Positions 32,627 through 41,615 of a stretch of DNA of 64,000 bases are shown here, piece after piece. Origin of the DNA: Methylobacterium currus. Lineage in GTDB: Bacteria; Pseudomonadota; Alphaproteobacteria; Rhizobiales; Beijerinckiaceae. The stretch spans positions 4,089,501-4,153,500 of the forward strand of contig NZ_CP028843.1 in assembly GCF_003058325.1 (NCBI RefSeq). Reading direction: 5' to 3'. Each line of letters starts with the position of its first letter. The stretch's first letter is position 1. The translations under genes and the position numbers were made by a program. Below the pieces are notes generated by a model. The model saw only the letters and a program-made list of their open reading frames with translations, ran no database searches and was not told where the DNA came from.

Positions 32627-32908
32627 ATGCCCTTCGCTGCGCGCATCGGGGATCCGACCGGCCATCCCGGCGTCATCGTCGGGCCCGGCGTCCTGACGGT
32701 TCTGATCGGCGGCATGCCGGCCGCCGTCCAGGGCGACATGCATGGCTGCACCATGCCGCCGCCGGCGGGACCGCATCCGCCGAGCCCGATCGCCAAGGGC
32801 AGCCTGACGGTGCTGATCGGCGGGCGAGGCGCTGCGCGCGTCGGCGACGTGTCCGGCTGCGGCTCGCCGATCCTCGCCGGCATGCCGCTCGTCGAGATCG
32901 GAGGCTGA
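32627..32908 (+). CDS. PAAR-domain spike tip
   Basis: 93 residues, the whole length being one PAAR domain: 'AARIGDPTGHPGVIVGPGV', 'VLIGGMPAAVQGDMHGC' and 'VGDVSGCGSPILAG', with the conserved His/Cys residues that bind a metal at the tip. It caps the gpV trimer encoded just before it. No effector extension is fused, so cargo is expected to load in the tube lumen (see the DUF4157 proteins). Confidence 0.93.
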   Translation: MPFAARIGDPTGHPGVIVGPGVLTVLIGGMPAAVQGDMHGCTMPPPAGPHPPSPIAKGSLTVLIGGRGAARVGDVSGCGSPILAGMPLVEIGG

Positions 32909-32909
32909 G

Positions 32910-33356
32910 ATGCCCGATCCGGCGCGCGCCTTCCTCGGACGCGGATGGGCCTTCCCTCCGGCCGTCGCCGGGCGCGACGTCGCCATGGCGGCGTACGAGG
33001 AGGACATCCGCCAGGCGGTGCTGATCATCCTCGGCACCGATCGGGAGGAGCGCGTGATGCGGCCCGACTTCGGCGCCGGCCTCTCCTCCTTCCTGTTCGA
33101 GCCGATCGGCATCGGACTCGCCGAGCGGCTGCGCATGCGGGTGCTCGAGGCGCTGGTCGATTGGGAGGCGCGCATCATCGTCGAGCAGGTCTCGGTCGCG
33201 CCGATGACCGGGCAGACGCCGGAAGCGGCCGTGCCCGGCGATGTCCGGCCGGACCCGAACGGCGCGGCGCTGGTCGTCTCGATCGAGTATCGCGTGCGGG
33301 CAACCAACGCGGTCCGCAACCTCGTCTTCCCCTTCTACCTGGAGGAGGGCCGCTAG
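32910..33356 (+). CDS. gp25/gpW-like baseplate protein
   Basis: 148 residues. The gp25 core is clear: 'EEDIRQAVLIILGTDREERV' followed by 'MRPDFGAGLSSFLFEPI' with the family's 'R..RPdFG' motif, then 'RMRVLEALVDWEARI'. gp25 initiates sheath polymerisation on the baseplate and carries the E-P-R-like sheath-docking region. One base separates it from the PAAR gene and one from the next. Confidence 0.94.
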   Translation: MPDPARAFLGRGWAFPPAVAGRDVAMAAYEEDIRQAVLIILGTDREERVMRPDFGAGLSSFLFEPIGIGLAERLRMRVLEALVDWEARIIVEQVSVAPMTGQTPEAAVPGDVRPDPNGAALVVSIEYRVRATNAVRNLVFPFYLEEGR

Positions 33357-33357
33357 C

Positions 33358-36300
33358 ATGACCGCCTGGCCCGCCCCCGTCCCGGACGAGCACGCCTTCG
33401 AGCAGGAGCTCGCCGCGCGCGCGGCCGGCTACGTTCCAGGCTGGACTCCCGGCGAGCTGGGACCGGGCCGCGCCATGACGGCGATCCTCGCGCATTACAT
33501 GCGCGCCGTCGCCGCGCGACTGGAGCAGGCGCCGGAGAAGAATGCGTTCGCCCTGCTGGACCTCGCCGGCCTCGGCCCCGCGCCGCCGCAATCGGCGCGC
33601 GCGCCGATGATCTTCCGCCTGTCGAAGGACGCGGTCTCCGGGACGGCGCCGGCGGGCACGCCGGTCTCCGCGCCCCCGCCGCCCGGCCAGTCGAGCCCGA
33701 TCGTGTTCGAGACCGAGCAGGCGGTCGGCCTCACGGCCGCGCGAGTGGCGCAGGTCGCGAGCCTGTGGCCGGAGCGCGACCAGTATATCGACCACACCGG
33801 CGAGCTCGCGGCGGGACGGCCGGCGCGGCTGTTCGCGCGCGATCTGCTCCAGCCGATCCCCCACCGGATCTACATCGCGCACCGGACCCTTCTCGCGCTC
33901 TCCGGCGCCGTCGACCTCGCGGTCGAGATCCGCCTGGCCCGGCCGAGCCCGGAGAACCTCGAGATCGACTGGCGCTACTGGGACGGCGAGGTGTGGCGCG
34001 GCTTCCTCGACCTCCCGGACGGGACGGGGAACGCCGAGGCGGACGCCCGATCCGATCACCACAGCGTCGACGGCACCGACGGGCTGCGCCGGACCGGGGT
34101 CGTCCGGCTGAGGGCGGCCTGCGCCCAGTCGGTCGAGACGGCGGTCGACGGCGTCTCCGGGTTCTGGATCCGCGGCAGCCTCGCCGAGCCCCTGCTGCCC
34201 GATCCGGACCTCACGGCCTCGACCGACCGCTCGACCGCGCTGCCGGCGATCGAGACCGTCCGCATCAGCGCGGTCTCCGTACGCCGGTTCGACGCGCAGC
34301 TCGACGTAAGGCCGATGGCCGGCCGGATCGGCGGGGCGGGCGTCCTGCTCGCCGCGACGGGCTCGATCTCCGGCATGAGCGGTCGCGTCGTCAACGAGGC
34401 CGAGGAGGCTCTGCGCGGGGCGATCGTTTCCCTTCGCCGCGCCGACGCGGACGCCGCCGTCTCGATCTCCCAGCCGACCGGCGACGACGGCTTCTTCCAG
34501 CTCGGCCTGCCGGACGCCGTGCAGGCGGGCGGCTATCTGCGCGTCACCTTCTCGGACGTGGTCGCCGAGATCCCGTTGCCGAGCCCGCTGCCCGACGCCT
34601 ATGCACGCTCCGTGCTGACGGTTTCGCTGAAGGGCGCGACGCCCGACAAGGCCTTCGCCGACGGGACCGCGATCGATCTCTCGAAGCCGTTCCTGCCGTT
34701 CGGCGCGCAGCCGCAGCCCGGCTCGACCTTCGCCTTCGCGAGCGCCGAGATCTTCTCGAAGCCCGGCGCCGAGATGCGCATCTATCTGCCCCGCACCAAG
34801 GGCCCCCAGGACGTCGCTCCGCCCTCCGGCGCGAGCGCCATGCCGCATCGGCTCGCCTGGGAATACTGGAACGGCCGGGCATGGGCGCCGCTCGGCGTCG
34901 CCGGCGCGCAGGTCGGCCAGACGCTCGACTTCGCCCGCTCCGAGATCGTCGACGTCGTCGTGCCCGACGACATGGAGCCGGTCAGCCTGAACGACGTCGT
35001 GGCGCGCTGGATGCGCGTGCGGATCGTCAGCGGCGGCTACGGCTACAGGCAGACGATCGTGTGGCTCGGCGTCCACGAGCAGAGCAACGAGATGACGGTG
35101 ACCGTGACGCAGCCGCCGGCGCTGGCGGCTGTCGCCATGGGCTATGTCTGGCAGCACGGTCCGTTCCGTCCCGAGCGGGTGCTGACCGAGAACGACTTCG
35201 CCTTCGCCGACCGGACGGAGGAGACGACCTGGCCGGGCCGGAGCTTCGAGCCCTTCACGCCGAGCGGGGACGCGGCGCCCACGCTCTATGTCGGCCTCGA
35301 CGCGAGGCCGCCTGCCGACGTGCTCGCGCTGTTCCTCGACCTCGAGGAGGATCGGCGCGACCCGGTCGGCCCCTCGCTCGAATGGGAGTGCTTCGACGGC
35401 GGCGGGTGGCTCCGCCTGTCGGCGCGGGACGAGACCGGGAGCCTGCGTGCGCCCGGCATCGTCTCGCTGCTGGGCGCCGAGCGCTCCGTCGCGACGCCGC
35501 GCTTCGGCGCGCCGCTGCACTGGGTCCGGGCTCGCCTGCGGCGCAGCGAGGCGCCGGGTGCGCCGAGCCTCGCGGCGATCGCCCCGAACGCGGTCTGGGC
35601 GAGCGAGCGCCGCACCCTGCGCGACGTCGCGATCGGATCGAGCGACGGCACGCCGGGCCAGCGCTTCACGATCGCGCAGGTCCCGGTGCTCGCCGACGAA
35701 TGGATCGAGGTGCGCGAGAGCCTCGGACCGCGGGCGCGCACCGACTGGCGCCTGATCGCGCGCCAGCTCGTGGGCATCGACGACGTCGCGGTCGCGGCGA
35801 TCGGCGACGCGCTGAACCGCGCCTCGCCCGACCCGGATGTGGTCTACGGTCCGCTCCGGCTCCGGCGCGACGCCCAGCGGCAACCGGTCGAGGTCTGGGT
35901 CCGGTGGACCGGCGTCGCGAGCCTGCTCGCGGCCGGCCCCTCGGACCGCGTCTACGCGCTCGATCGGCTCCGGGGCCGGCTGTTCTTCGGCGATGGCCAT
36001 CGCGGCCGCACGCCACCCGTGGGCGCGGCGATCCTGGCGCGGCGGCTCCAGACCGGCGGCGGCTCGCGGGGCAACCTGCCGGCCAGGGCGATCTCCCAGC
36101 TGATCGGCGCGGTCGCCGGCGCCGAGGAGGTCTACAACGTGAAGCCGTCCGAAGGCGGCTCGGACGGCGAATCCCCATCAGCCTTCCGCCGGCGTGGTCC
36201 GATGGCGCTCGCCCATCGCGGCCGGGCGGTGACGGCGCGCGACATCGAGGCGCTGGCGCTGGAGGCCTCCGCCGCCGTCGCCCTCGCCCGCGTGCTGCCG

Positions 36301-36804
36301 CTGCGCGGCGCCAACGGGCGCAGCCAGGCCGGCCGCTTGACCGTCGTGATCGTCCCCGCGAGCGCGGAGGCCCGGCCGTTCCCGACCCGGGACCTGCGCC
36401 AGCGCGTGCGCGACTACGTGGCGAGCCGCGCCTCCGCGACGCTCGGCGATCCGGAGGCGCTGACCGTGACCGGTCCCGACTATGCGCCGATCAGCGTCGC
36501 CGCGACGCTGGTCCCGCGGCTGTTCTCCGAGGCCGGCGACGTCGAGAGGGCGGCGCGCGCCGCGCTCGCCGCCTTCCTCCATCCACTCACCGGCGGCCCG
36601 GACGGACAGGGCTGGGACCTCGGCCGCGGCGTCCATCTCTCCGACATCGCCGCCGTCCTGGAGCGCGTGCCGGGGCTCGACCACGCCCGCGACGTCGCGC
36701 TGACGGCGGCCGGCATCCCGCAGGGCGGGTCCGCCGCCGTCGCGGCGGGCCGGATCGTCGCTGCGGGCGAGATCTCCTTCAGGCTCGAAGCGCGGGAGGT
36801 TTGA
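33358..36804 (+). CDS. Large baseplate J-like wedge protein (Pvc11-like)
   Basis: 1148 residues. The C-terminal part carries the baseplate J-like core: 'LFFGDGHRGRTPPVGAAI', 'VYNVKPSEGGSDGE' and 'GRAVTARDIEALALEAS', near residues 875-965. N-terminal helices ('PGWTPGELGPGRAMTAILAH') match the wedge-dimerisation start of gp6-like proteins. A carboxypeptidase-regulatory Ig-like domain is inserted near residues 335-400 ('GMSGRVVNEAEEALRGAI', 'DDGFFQLGLPDAVQAGGYL'). Start chosen at ATG 33358, one base after the gp25 stop. It builds the baseplate wedge around the hub. Confidence 0.92.
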   Translation: MTAWPAPVPDEHAFEQELAARAAGYVPGWTPGELGPGRAMTAILAHYMRAVAARLEQAPEKNAFALLDLAGLGPAPPQSARAPMIFRLSKDAVSGTAPAGTPVSAPPPPGQSSPIVFETEQAVGLTAARVAQVASLWPERDQYIDHTGELAAGRPARLFARDLLQPIPHRIYIAHRTLLALSGAVDLAVEIRLARPSPENLEIDWRYWDGEVWRGFLDLPDGTGNAEADARSDHHSVDGTDGLRRTGVVRLRAACAQSVETAVDGVSGFWIRGSLAEPLLPDPDLTASTDRSTALPAIETVRISAVSVRRFDAQLDVRPMAGRIGGAGVLLAATGSISGMSGRVVNEAEEALRGAIVSLRRADADAAVSISQPTGDDGFFQLGLPDAVQAGGYLRVTFSDVVAEIPLPSPLPDAYARSVLTVSLKGATPDKAFADGTAIDLSKPFLPFGAQPQPGSTFAFASAEIFSKPGAEMRIYLPRTKGPQDVAPPSGASAMPHRLAWEYWNGRAWAPLGVAGAQVGQTLDFARSEIVDVVVPDDMEPVSLNDVVARWMRVRIVSGGYGYRQTIVWLGVHEQSNEMTVTVTQPPALAAVAMGYVWQHGPFRPERVLTENDFAFADRTEETTWPGRSFEPFTPSGDAAPTLYVGLDARPPADVLALFLDLEEDRRDPVGPSLEWECFDGGGWLRLSARDETGSLRAPGIVSLLGAERSVATPRFGAPLHWVRARLRRSEAPGAPSLAAIAPNAVWASERRTLRDVAIGSSDGTPGQRFTIAQVPVLADEWIEVRESLGPRARTDWRLIARQLVGIDDVAVAAIGDALNRASPDPDVVYGPLRLRRDAQRQPVEVWVRWTGVASLLAAGPSDRVYALDRLRGRLFFGDGHRGRTPPVGAAILARRLQTGGGSRGNLPARAISQLIGAVAGAEEVYNVKPSEGGSDGESPSAFRRRGPMALAHRGRAVTARDIEALALEASAAVALARVLPLRGANGRSQAGRLTVVIVPASAEARPFPTRDLRQRVRDYVASRASATLGDPEALTVTGPDYAPISVAATLVPRLFSEAGDVERAARAALAAFLHPLTGGPDGQGWDLGRGVHLSDIAAVLERVPGLDHARDVALTAAGIPQGGSAAVAAGRIVAAGEISFRLEAREV

Positions 36805-36805
36805 G

Positions 36806-38971
36806 ATGCCGAATGCGCTCCCCAATCTCGACGACCGGCGCTGGGACGACCTCGTCCAGGACGCCGTCGCCCTCGTGCCGGTCCACGCGCCGGACTGGAC
36901 CGACCACAACGCGCACGATCCCGGCGTCACGCTGATCGAGCTGTTCGCCTTCGTCACGGAACGCCAGATCTACCGCGTCAACCGCGTCCCCGAGGCGCGA
37001 AAACGGCGCATGCTCGGCCTCGCCGGGCTCGCGCCCCTGCCGCCGCGTTCCGCGCGCGTCGTCGCAGCGTTCTCGCTGGCCGAGGGGGCCGATCCCGTCG
37101 CCCTGCCGCCGACGACCGAGGGGTCGGCCGGCGGCGTTCCCGTCCGGCTGATGCAGGGCCTGACCGTCGCCGGGACCCGGATCGTCTCGCTGAGGCGCTC
37201 GGCCGGCGGCATCCTGACCGATCTGGCCGGCGCGCTCGGGCGCGGCGAGCGGCTGCCGCTGTTCGAGGCCGTCCCGGCCGCCGGCGACGCCGTCACGATC
37301 GCGCTGGAGAGCCGGGCCCGGCCGGGCGACCGGATCGCGCTCTACCTCCGGCTCCTGTCTCGCAAGTCCTCCCGCGACGAGCGCCGCCGGGCGATCGAGG
37401 ACCGCCTCCGGCGCCGCGCCGCCTGCGCGCCGCCGCCCGACCCCTGCGGCGCGCGCCCGCGCCGGCCGCGCGGCGGACGGGTTTGCGGCTGCGACGACGC
37501 CCCGTCCCTTCGCTGCGAGGCGCTCGGCAAAGACGGCGACTGGCGGATGGTCGACATCGTCGACGGCACCCGCGGCCTGTCGCAGGACGGAGCCATCCTG
37601 CTGCGCGCAACCGGGGAGACGGATTCCGGACGCATCACGCTGCGCATCACGGCCACCGGCGGGGAGTGGGACAGTCCTCGGATGGCGATCGCGCTCGTGC
37701 CCGACGCGGTCGAGGCGGAGCAGTCGCGATCGATCTGGCACACGTTCCGGATCGCGCCGGGTGCGGAGGTGGCCGGCGTGCCGCCCGCGAGCGGCGAAAG
37801 GCGGCGTCTCGCGCTGGCGCTCGACCCGTCCGGCGCGATCGCACGGCTCGACTTCGACGCCGAGGGGCCCATCGCGATCGCCGTCCTCGAGTATGTCGCG
37901 CCCGGCCGGGAACCGGGGCGCGTCACGCTCGACATCGCGCCGCTGCGCATGGGCGACGGCGCCCCCTGGCAGGAATTCCGCCTCGTCCCCGACCCCGCCG
38001 TCGCGCTCGGGGCGTCCGTCTGGTCCCTCGAGGACGGCGGCTGGCGGAGCTGGCGCCCGCGCCCCGACTTCTTCGGTTCGGGTCCCGGAGACGCCGACTG
38101 GACGGAAGACCCCGACGGCCGGGCCCGCTTCGGCGACGGCGCCGAGGGCCGCGTCCTGCCGGACGGCGCCTGGGCCCTCGCGCGCCTGCGCGCGACGCTG
38201 GCCGGGGGCGGCGCGATCGCGGAGGGGGCGGCGCTGTCGCTCGCCGCGACCCCGCGCAACGCCGCGCTGCTCGGCGACGTCGCGGCGGTCGCGGCGAGGC
38301 TCGGTCCGAGCGCCGTCGCGGCCACGCTGGAAGCCGGGCGCGACCGCGAGCCGCTCGCCGACGCGATCCTGCGGGAGGCGTCCGGGCGCGAGACGACCGG
38401 GCGCGCGATCACCGCGCCGGACTTCGCACGGCTGGCGCTGGACGCGCCCGGCCGCGACGTCGCCCGGGCGATCCCGCGGGCCGACCTGCACCCCTCGCTC
38501 GTCTCCGCCAAGGCGCCCGGCCTGGTGACGGTGGTCGTCGTGCCGAACCGCCCGGGACCGCGCCCGCGACCGAGCGCCGGCCTGCTCAGCGCGGTGCGCC
38601 GGCGCCTCGACGAGCGCCGGCTGCTCGGGACCGGCCTGCGCGTCGTCGGACCGGATTACCGCGAGGTCGCTTGCCGCGCGCGCCTGCGCGCTCGGCCGCA
38701 GGCCGCGATCGAGCCGCTGAGGGCCCGCGCCGCGGCCGCGCTGGACCGCTTCCTCGATCCGCTGACCGGTGGTGCGGACGGCGGCGGCTGGCCGCTCGGC
38801 CGCGACGTCTACCGGGCCGAGATCATGGCGCTGCTCGACGCGATCGACGGCGTGGACCACGTGCTGGCGCTCGAACTCGACATCGACGGCACGCCGTCCT
38901 GCGGCGACGCCTGCATCGGCCCGCTCGCGCTCATCGCGCCGGGCGCTCACCGGATCGAGGCGGTGCGATGA
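36806..38971 (+). CDS. Second baseplate J-like wedge protein
   Basis: 721 residues. It opens with 'PDWTDHNAHDPGVTLIELFA' and 'RVNRVPEARKRRMLGLAGL', which is the conserved N-terminus of the putative baseplate assembly family in eCIS loci. The C-terminal third is J-like ('TTGRAITAPDFARLALDAPG', 'VVGPDYREVACRARLRA'). A Cys-containing Arg-rich loop near residues 205-232 ('GCDDAPSLRCEA' nearby) is unusual for the family. It probably forms the second wedge chain with the 1148-residue protein one base upstream; its stop overlaps the next start. Confidence 0.9.
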   Translation: MPNALPNLDDRRWDDLVQDAVALVPVHAPDWTDHNAHDPGVTLIELFAFVTERQIYRVNRVPEARKRRMLGLAGLAPLPPRSARVVAAFSLAEGADPVALPPTTEGSAGGVPVRLMQGLTVAGTRIVSLRRSAGGILTDLAGALGRGERLPLFEAVPAAGDAVTIALESRARPGDRIALYLRLLSRKSSRDERRRAIEDRLRRRAACAPPPDPCGARPRRPRGGRVCGCDDAPSLRCEALGKDGDWRMVDIVDGTRGLSQDGAILLRATGETDSGRITLRITATGGEWDSPRMAIALVPDAVEAEQSRSIWHTFRIAPGAEVAGVPPASGERRRLALALDPSGAIARLDFDAEGPIAIAVLEYVAPGREPGRVTLDIAPLRMGDGAPWQEFRLVPDPAVALGASVWSLEDGGWRSWRPRPDFFGSGPGDADWTEDPDGRARFGDGAEGRVLPDGAWALARLRATLAGGGAIAEGAALSLAATPRNAALLGDVAAVAARLGPSAVAATLEAGRDREPLADAILREASGRETTGRAITAPDFARLALDAPGRDVARAIPRADLHPSLVSAKAPGLVTVVVVPNRPGPRPRPSAGLLSAVRRRLDERRLLGTGLRVVGPDYREVACRARLRARPQAAIEPLRARAAAALDRFLDPLTGGADGGGWPLGRDVYRAEIMALLDAIDGVDHVLALELDIDGTPSCGDACIGPLALIAPGAHRIEAVR

Positions 38972-41613
38972 CGAGACGTCCCGAACACCTCGAATCCGTC
39001 CGCTATCTCGAGGGCGACCTGCTGCGGGCCGGCGGCCTCGACGCCGCGGCCGCGAGCCGGGACGAGTTGCGCTGGTGGCACAATCGCGCCTGCCACAGGC
39101 CCTACGGGATCGCGTTCGGGCTCGAGGCGAGCCTCGGGACCACCGCCGACGGACGCGTCGGCGTCACCGCGCAGAAGGGCCTCGCCTACGACGCCTACGG
39201 CCGCGAACTCATCCTCGCCGCGCCTGCGACGATCGCCGCTCCGGACGACCTCGCGGAGGCGGAGATCGTCGAGCTCGCGCTGACCGCCCCGGAGGCACGC
39301 GACGCCGGCGGCCGGCCGGAGACGCCGTGGCCCTGCGAGGCAGGCGCGCCGGCGCCGAGCGCCGGTCTCGTCTGGATGCGCGGACGCGCCGGCCGGCGGA
39401 TCGATCCTGTCCTCGCCCGGCTCACGCGGAGCGGCGAGACCGTCCGGCTCGACGAGGATTTCCGGCCGTTCCGCAGCCGCGGGATGCGGCGGCCGCGCAT
39501 CGCGCGGGGCGAAACCTCGCAGCTCTCGACCAACTGGGAGCGCTGGACCGTCGCGATCACCGACGCCGATGGCGTGCTCCGACTCGTCGTCGCCGGGGTC
39601 CAGACCAGGATCGACACGCGCGCGGCGGGCTTTTCGGGTGATCCGGAGGCCGGGGCCGCGCCCGTCTACCTCGCGAGCGCGAACTGGCCGGCGGAGGCGC
39701 AGAAAAGCCCGCTCGCCGTCTTCGGACACGTCGCCGACGCGACCGCCGACGGCTTCACCTACCGCCTGCTGCTGTGGGGCATCGCCCGCCGCGACGTCCG
39801 CGTCGCGACGGCCTTCGCGCGCGTCCGCTCGATCGGCGAGGACCGGCGCGAGGTCGGGACGAGAGGGGGGGCGGGCTTCCTGGCGAGGGCGGACGCCGTG
39901 ACGCGGCTGCTTCCCGTCGCGGCCAGGGCGATCCGGGTGGAGGAGGTCTCGGGATCGAGCGTCACGCTCGCGGCGGCGCTGAAGCTCGAGGCGAAGACGA
40001 CGCTGGGCGCCTTCCGCCGTCCGGGCTTCGCCAGGGCGATGGGGATCAGCGCCGCCCGCGTCAGCCTGGATCTGACGAACGGCGCCGACCTCTCGGCCGG
40101 CGACGTCCTCGTGCGGCCGGGCGACCCGCCGCCATTCGCGGTGCCGGTCGAGATCGCCTCGGTCTTCGGCTCGACCGTCACGCTCGCGACGGCCGCGACG
40201 GCCTGGCGGCGGAACATGGTGCTCTTTCGCCTCGCCGACGCCGCGCTCGTCGTCTCCGTGGAGGGCGGTACGGTGACCCTCGACCAGCGCGCCTCCGTCG
40301 CGGCGGGCGACGTCGTCTACTTCGCCCCGGACGGAGAGGCCGAGCAGGCCGCGCGGCTGGCCTCGGTCGAGGGGGCGACACTGACCCTCGCCGCGGGGAG
40401 CGCGACGCCGAAGGTCGGCGCCCGGCTCCGCTTGCCCGAGGGAGAGTTCAGGATCCGCCGTGTCGTCCCGGCCGCGGTGACGCTCGAGGTGGACGACGCC
40501 TCGCCGTTCCGCGCCGCCGACGGGATCGCGACGGCGAAGGGCGCATGGGCGCTGGTCACGGCCGTCAACGGGACCGTGCTCTCGCTCTCCCGCCCGCTGG
40601 ACGGGGTCGACGCGGGCGACGCGGTCGCCCGGATGATGGTCTCGGGCCGCACCTCGGTCGTCGAGATCGCGGCCGACGGCGTCACCATGCGGGTTGGCTC
40701 CACGCTCGGCCTCGCGGTCGGACAGCCGGTGGCGGCGCTCGTCGACGACGTCCGCCAGGACCTCGGCGCCGTCGAGCTGATCGTCGGCGACCGGGTGAGG
40801 CTGAACCAGCGCCTCCCGATCGCGCCCGGCGCGGTCGTCGTCTCGCTGAGGCCGCCGGCCGCGGGCCGGGCCACCTTCGTCTCGGCGGACGGCCGCGACG
40901 TCATGCTCGAAGGAGGGGTGGTCGGTCCGACGGCGCTGCTCTGCGCGGCGGAAGCCGGCAGCACGGCGTGCGCGACCGTCCGGTCCGTCACGGACGGGAC
41001 GATCAGGCTCGACCGGGAGCTCGGAGTCGGCGTCGGCGACGCGGTCTGCGAGCTCGAGGTGCTGGCGCCGTTCGAGGCGTCCCCGTCCGACTCCGGCGAC
41101 GAACTCGTGGTCGACGATCCCGGCGACCTGAGGCCGAGCGACGTGGTCGGCGTCGTCGAGCGCTGGGTCTCCCGCGCCGAGGACCGGCCGGTCGCAAGCG
41201 CCCGTGACGGGATGCTGTCGCTCCAGGATCCGCTCGACGGTCTCGTCGCGGGCGACATGCTCGGGCTTGCGGACCTGTCGCTCCAGCGGCCGGTGCTGCG
41301 CCTGGCCGACGTCGAGGGCGTCGCCGAGGGGGACGCGCTCACGCTGAGCGGCGTCGATGCCCGGACCGGCGAGACCAGGCTCGCCCCCGCCTTCGTCTCC
41401 TCGGTCGCGCATGACCTGGGGCTCGTCGCGCTCCGACTCGACGGCCTCGCCGAGGGCGACCGGTTGCGCCCGGAGAGCGTGCGGCTCGGCTTCGACTACA
41501 ATGCCCGCGTCGCCGACACCTTCCCCGCCGACGCGCGGCGCGACGGCCTGTTCGTGTCGTGGCTCGGCGTCGAGCGCGGCGACGTCGACCTCGCAACCGC
41601 TCCGGAGGGCTGA
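38968..41613 (+). CDS. Large anchor-domain protein with repeated beta units (881 aa)
   Basis: The first 90 residues ('VRYLEGDLLRAGGLDAAAAS', 'NRACHRPYGIAFGLEA', 'GLAYDAYGRELIL') share a domain with three other proteins in this cluster (41616, 44709, 45506). From about residue 310 to the end, some ten units of roughly 50 residues repeat a 'V.sV.G..VtL...l...GD.v' pattern, expected to form a long beta-strand rod. This resembles a baseplate-anchored fibre or stalk. No receptor-binding domain is recognisable at the C-terminus. ATGA overlap with the wedge gene. Confidence 0.75.
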   Translation: MTRRPEHLESVRYLEGDLLRAGGLDAAAASRDELRWWHNRACHRPYGIAFGLEASLGTTADGRVGVTAQKGLAYDAYGRELILAAPATIAAPDDLAEAEIVELALTAPEARDAGGRPETPWPCEAGAPAPSAGLVWMRGRAGRRIDPVLARLTRSGETVRLDEDFRPFRSRGMRRPRIARGETSQLSTNWERWTVAITDADGVLRLVVAGVQTRIDTRAAGFSGDPEAGAAPVYLASANWPAEAQKSPLAVFGHVADATADGFTYRLLLWGIARRDVRVATAFARVRSIGEDRREVGTRGGAGFLARADAVTRLLPVAARAIRVEEVSGSSVTLAAALKLEAKTTLGAFRRPGFARAMGISAARVSLDLTNGADLSAGDVLVRPGDPPPFAVPVEIASVFGSTVTLATAATAWRRNMVLFRLADAALVVSVEGGTVTLDQRASVAAGDVVYFAPDGEAEQAARLASVEGATLTLAAGSATPKVGARLRLPEGEFRIRRVVPAAVTLEVDDASPFRAADGIATAKGAWALVTAVNGTVLSLSRPLDGVDAGDAVARMMVSGRTSVVEIAADGVTMRVGSTLGLAVGQPVAALVDDVRQDLGAVELIVGDRVRLNQRLPIAPGAVVVSLRPPAAGRATFVSADGRDVMLEGGVVGPTALLCAAEAGSTACATVRSVTDGTIRLDRELGVGVGDAVCELEVLAPFEASPSDSGDELVVDDPGDLRPSDVVGVVERWVSRAEDRPVASARDGMLSLQDPLDGLVAGDMLGLADLSLQRPVLRLADVEGVAEGDALTLSGVDARTGETRLAPAFVSSVAHDLGLVALRLDGLAEGDRLRPESVRLGFDYNARVADTFPADARRDGLFVSWLGVERGDVDLATAPEG

Positions 41614-41615
41614 GC

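Noticed and set aside
31954..33356. Interpretation as a myovirus prophage
   Set aside because: No capsid, portal, terminase, integrase or lysis genes in 29 kb. Tail genes are combined with an AAA+ ATPase and effectors, as in eCIS loci.
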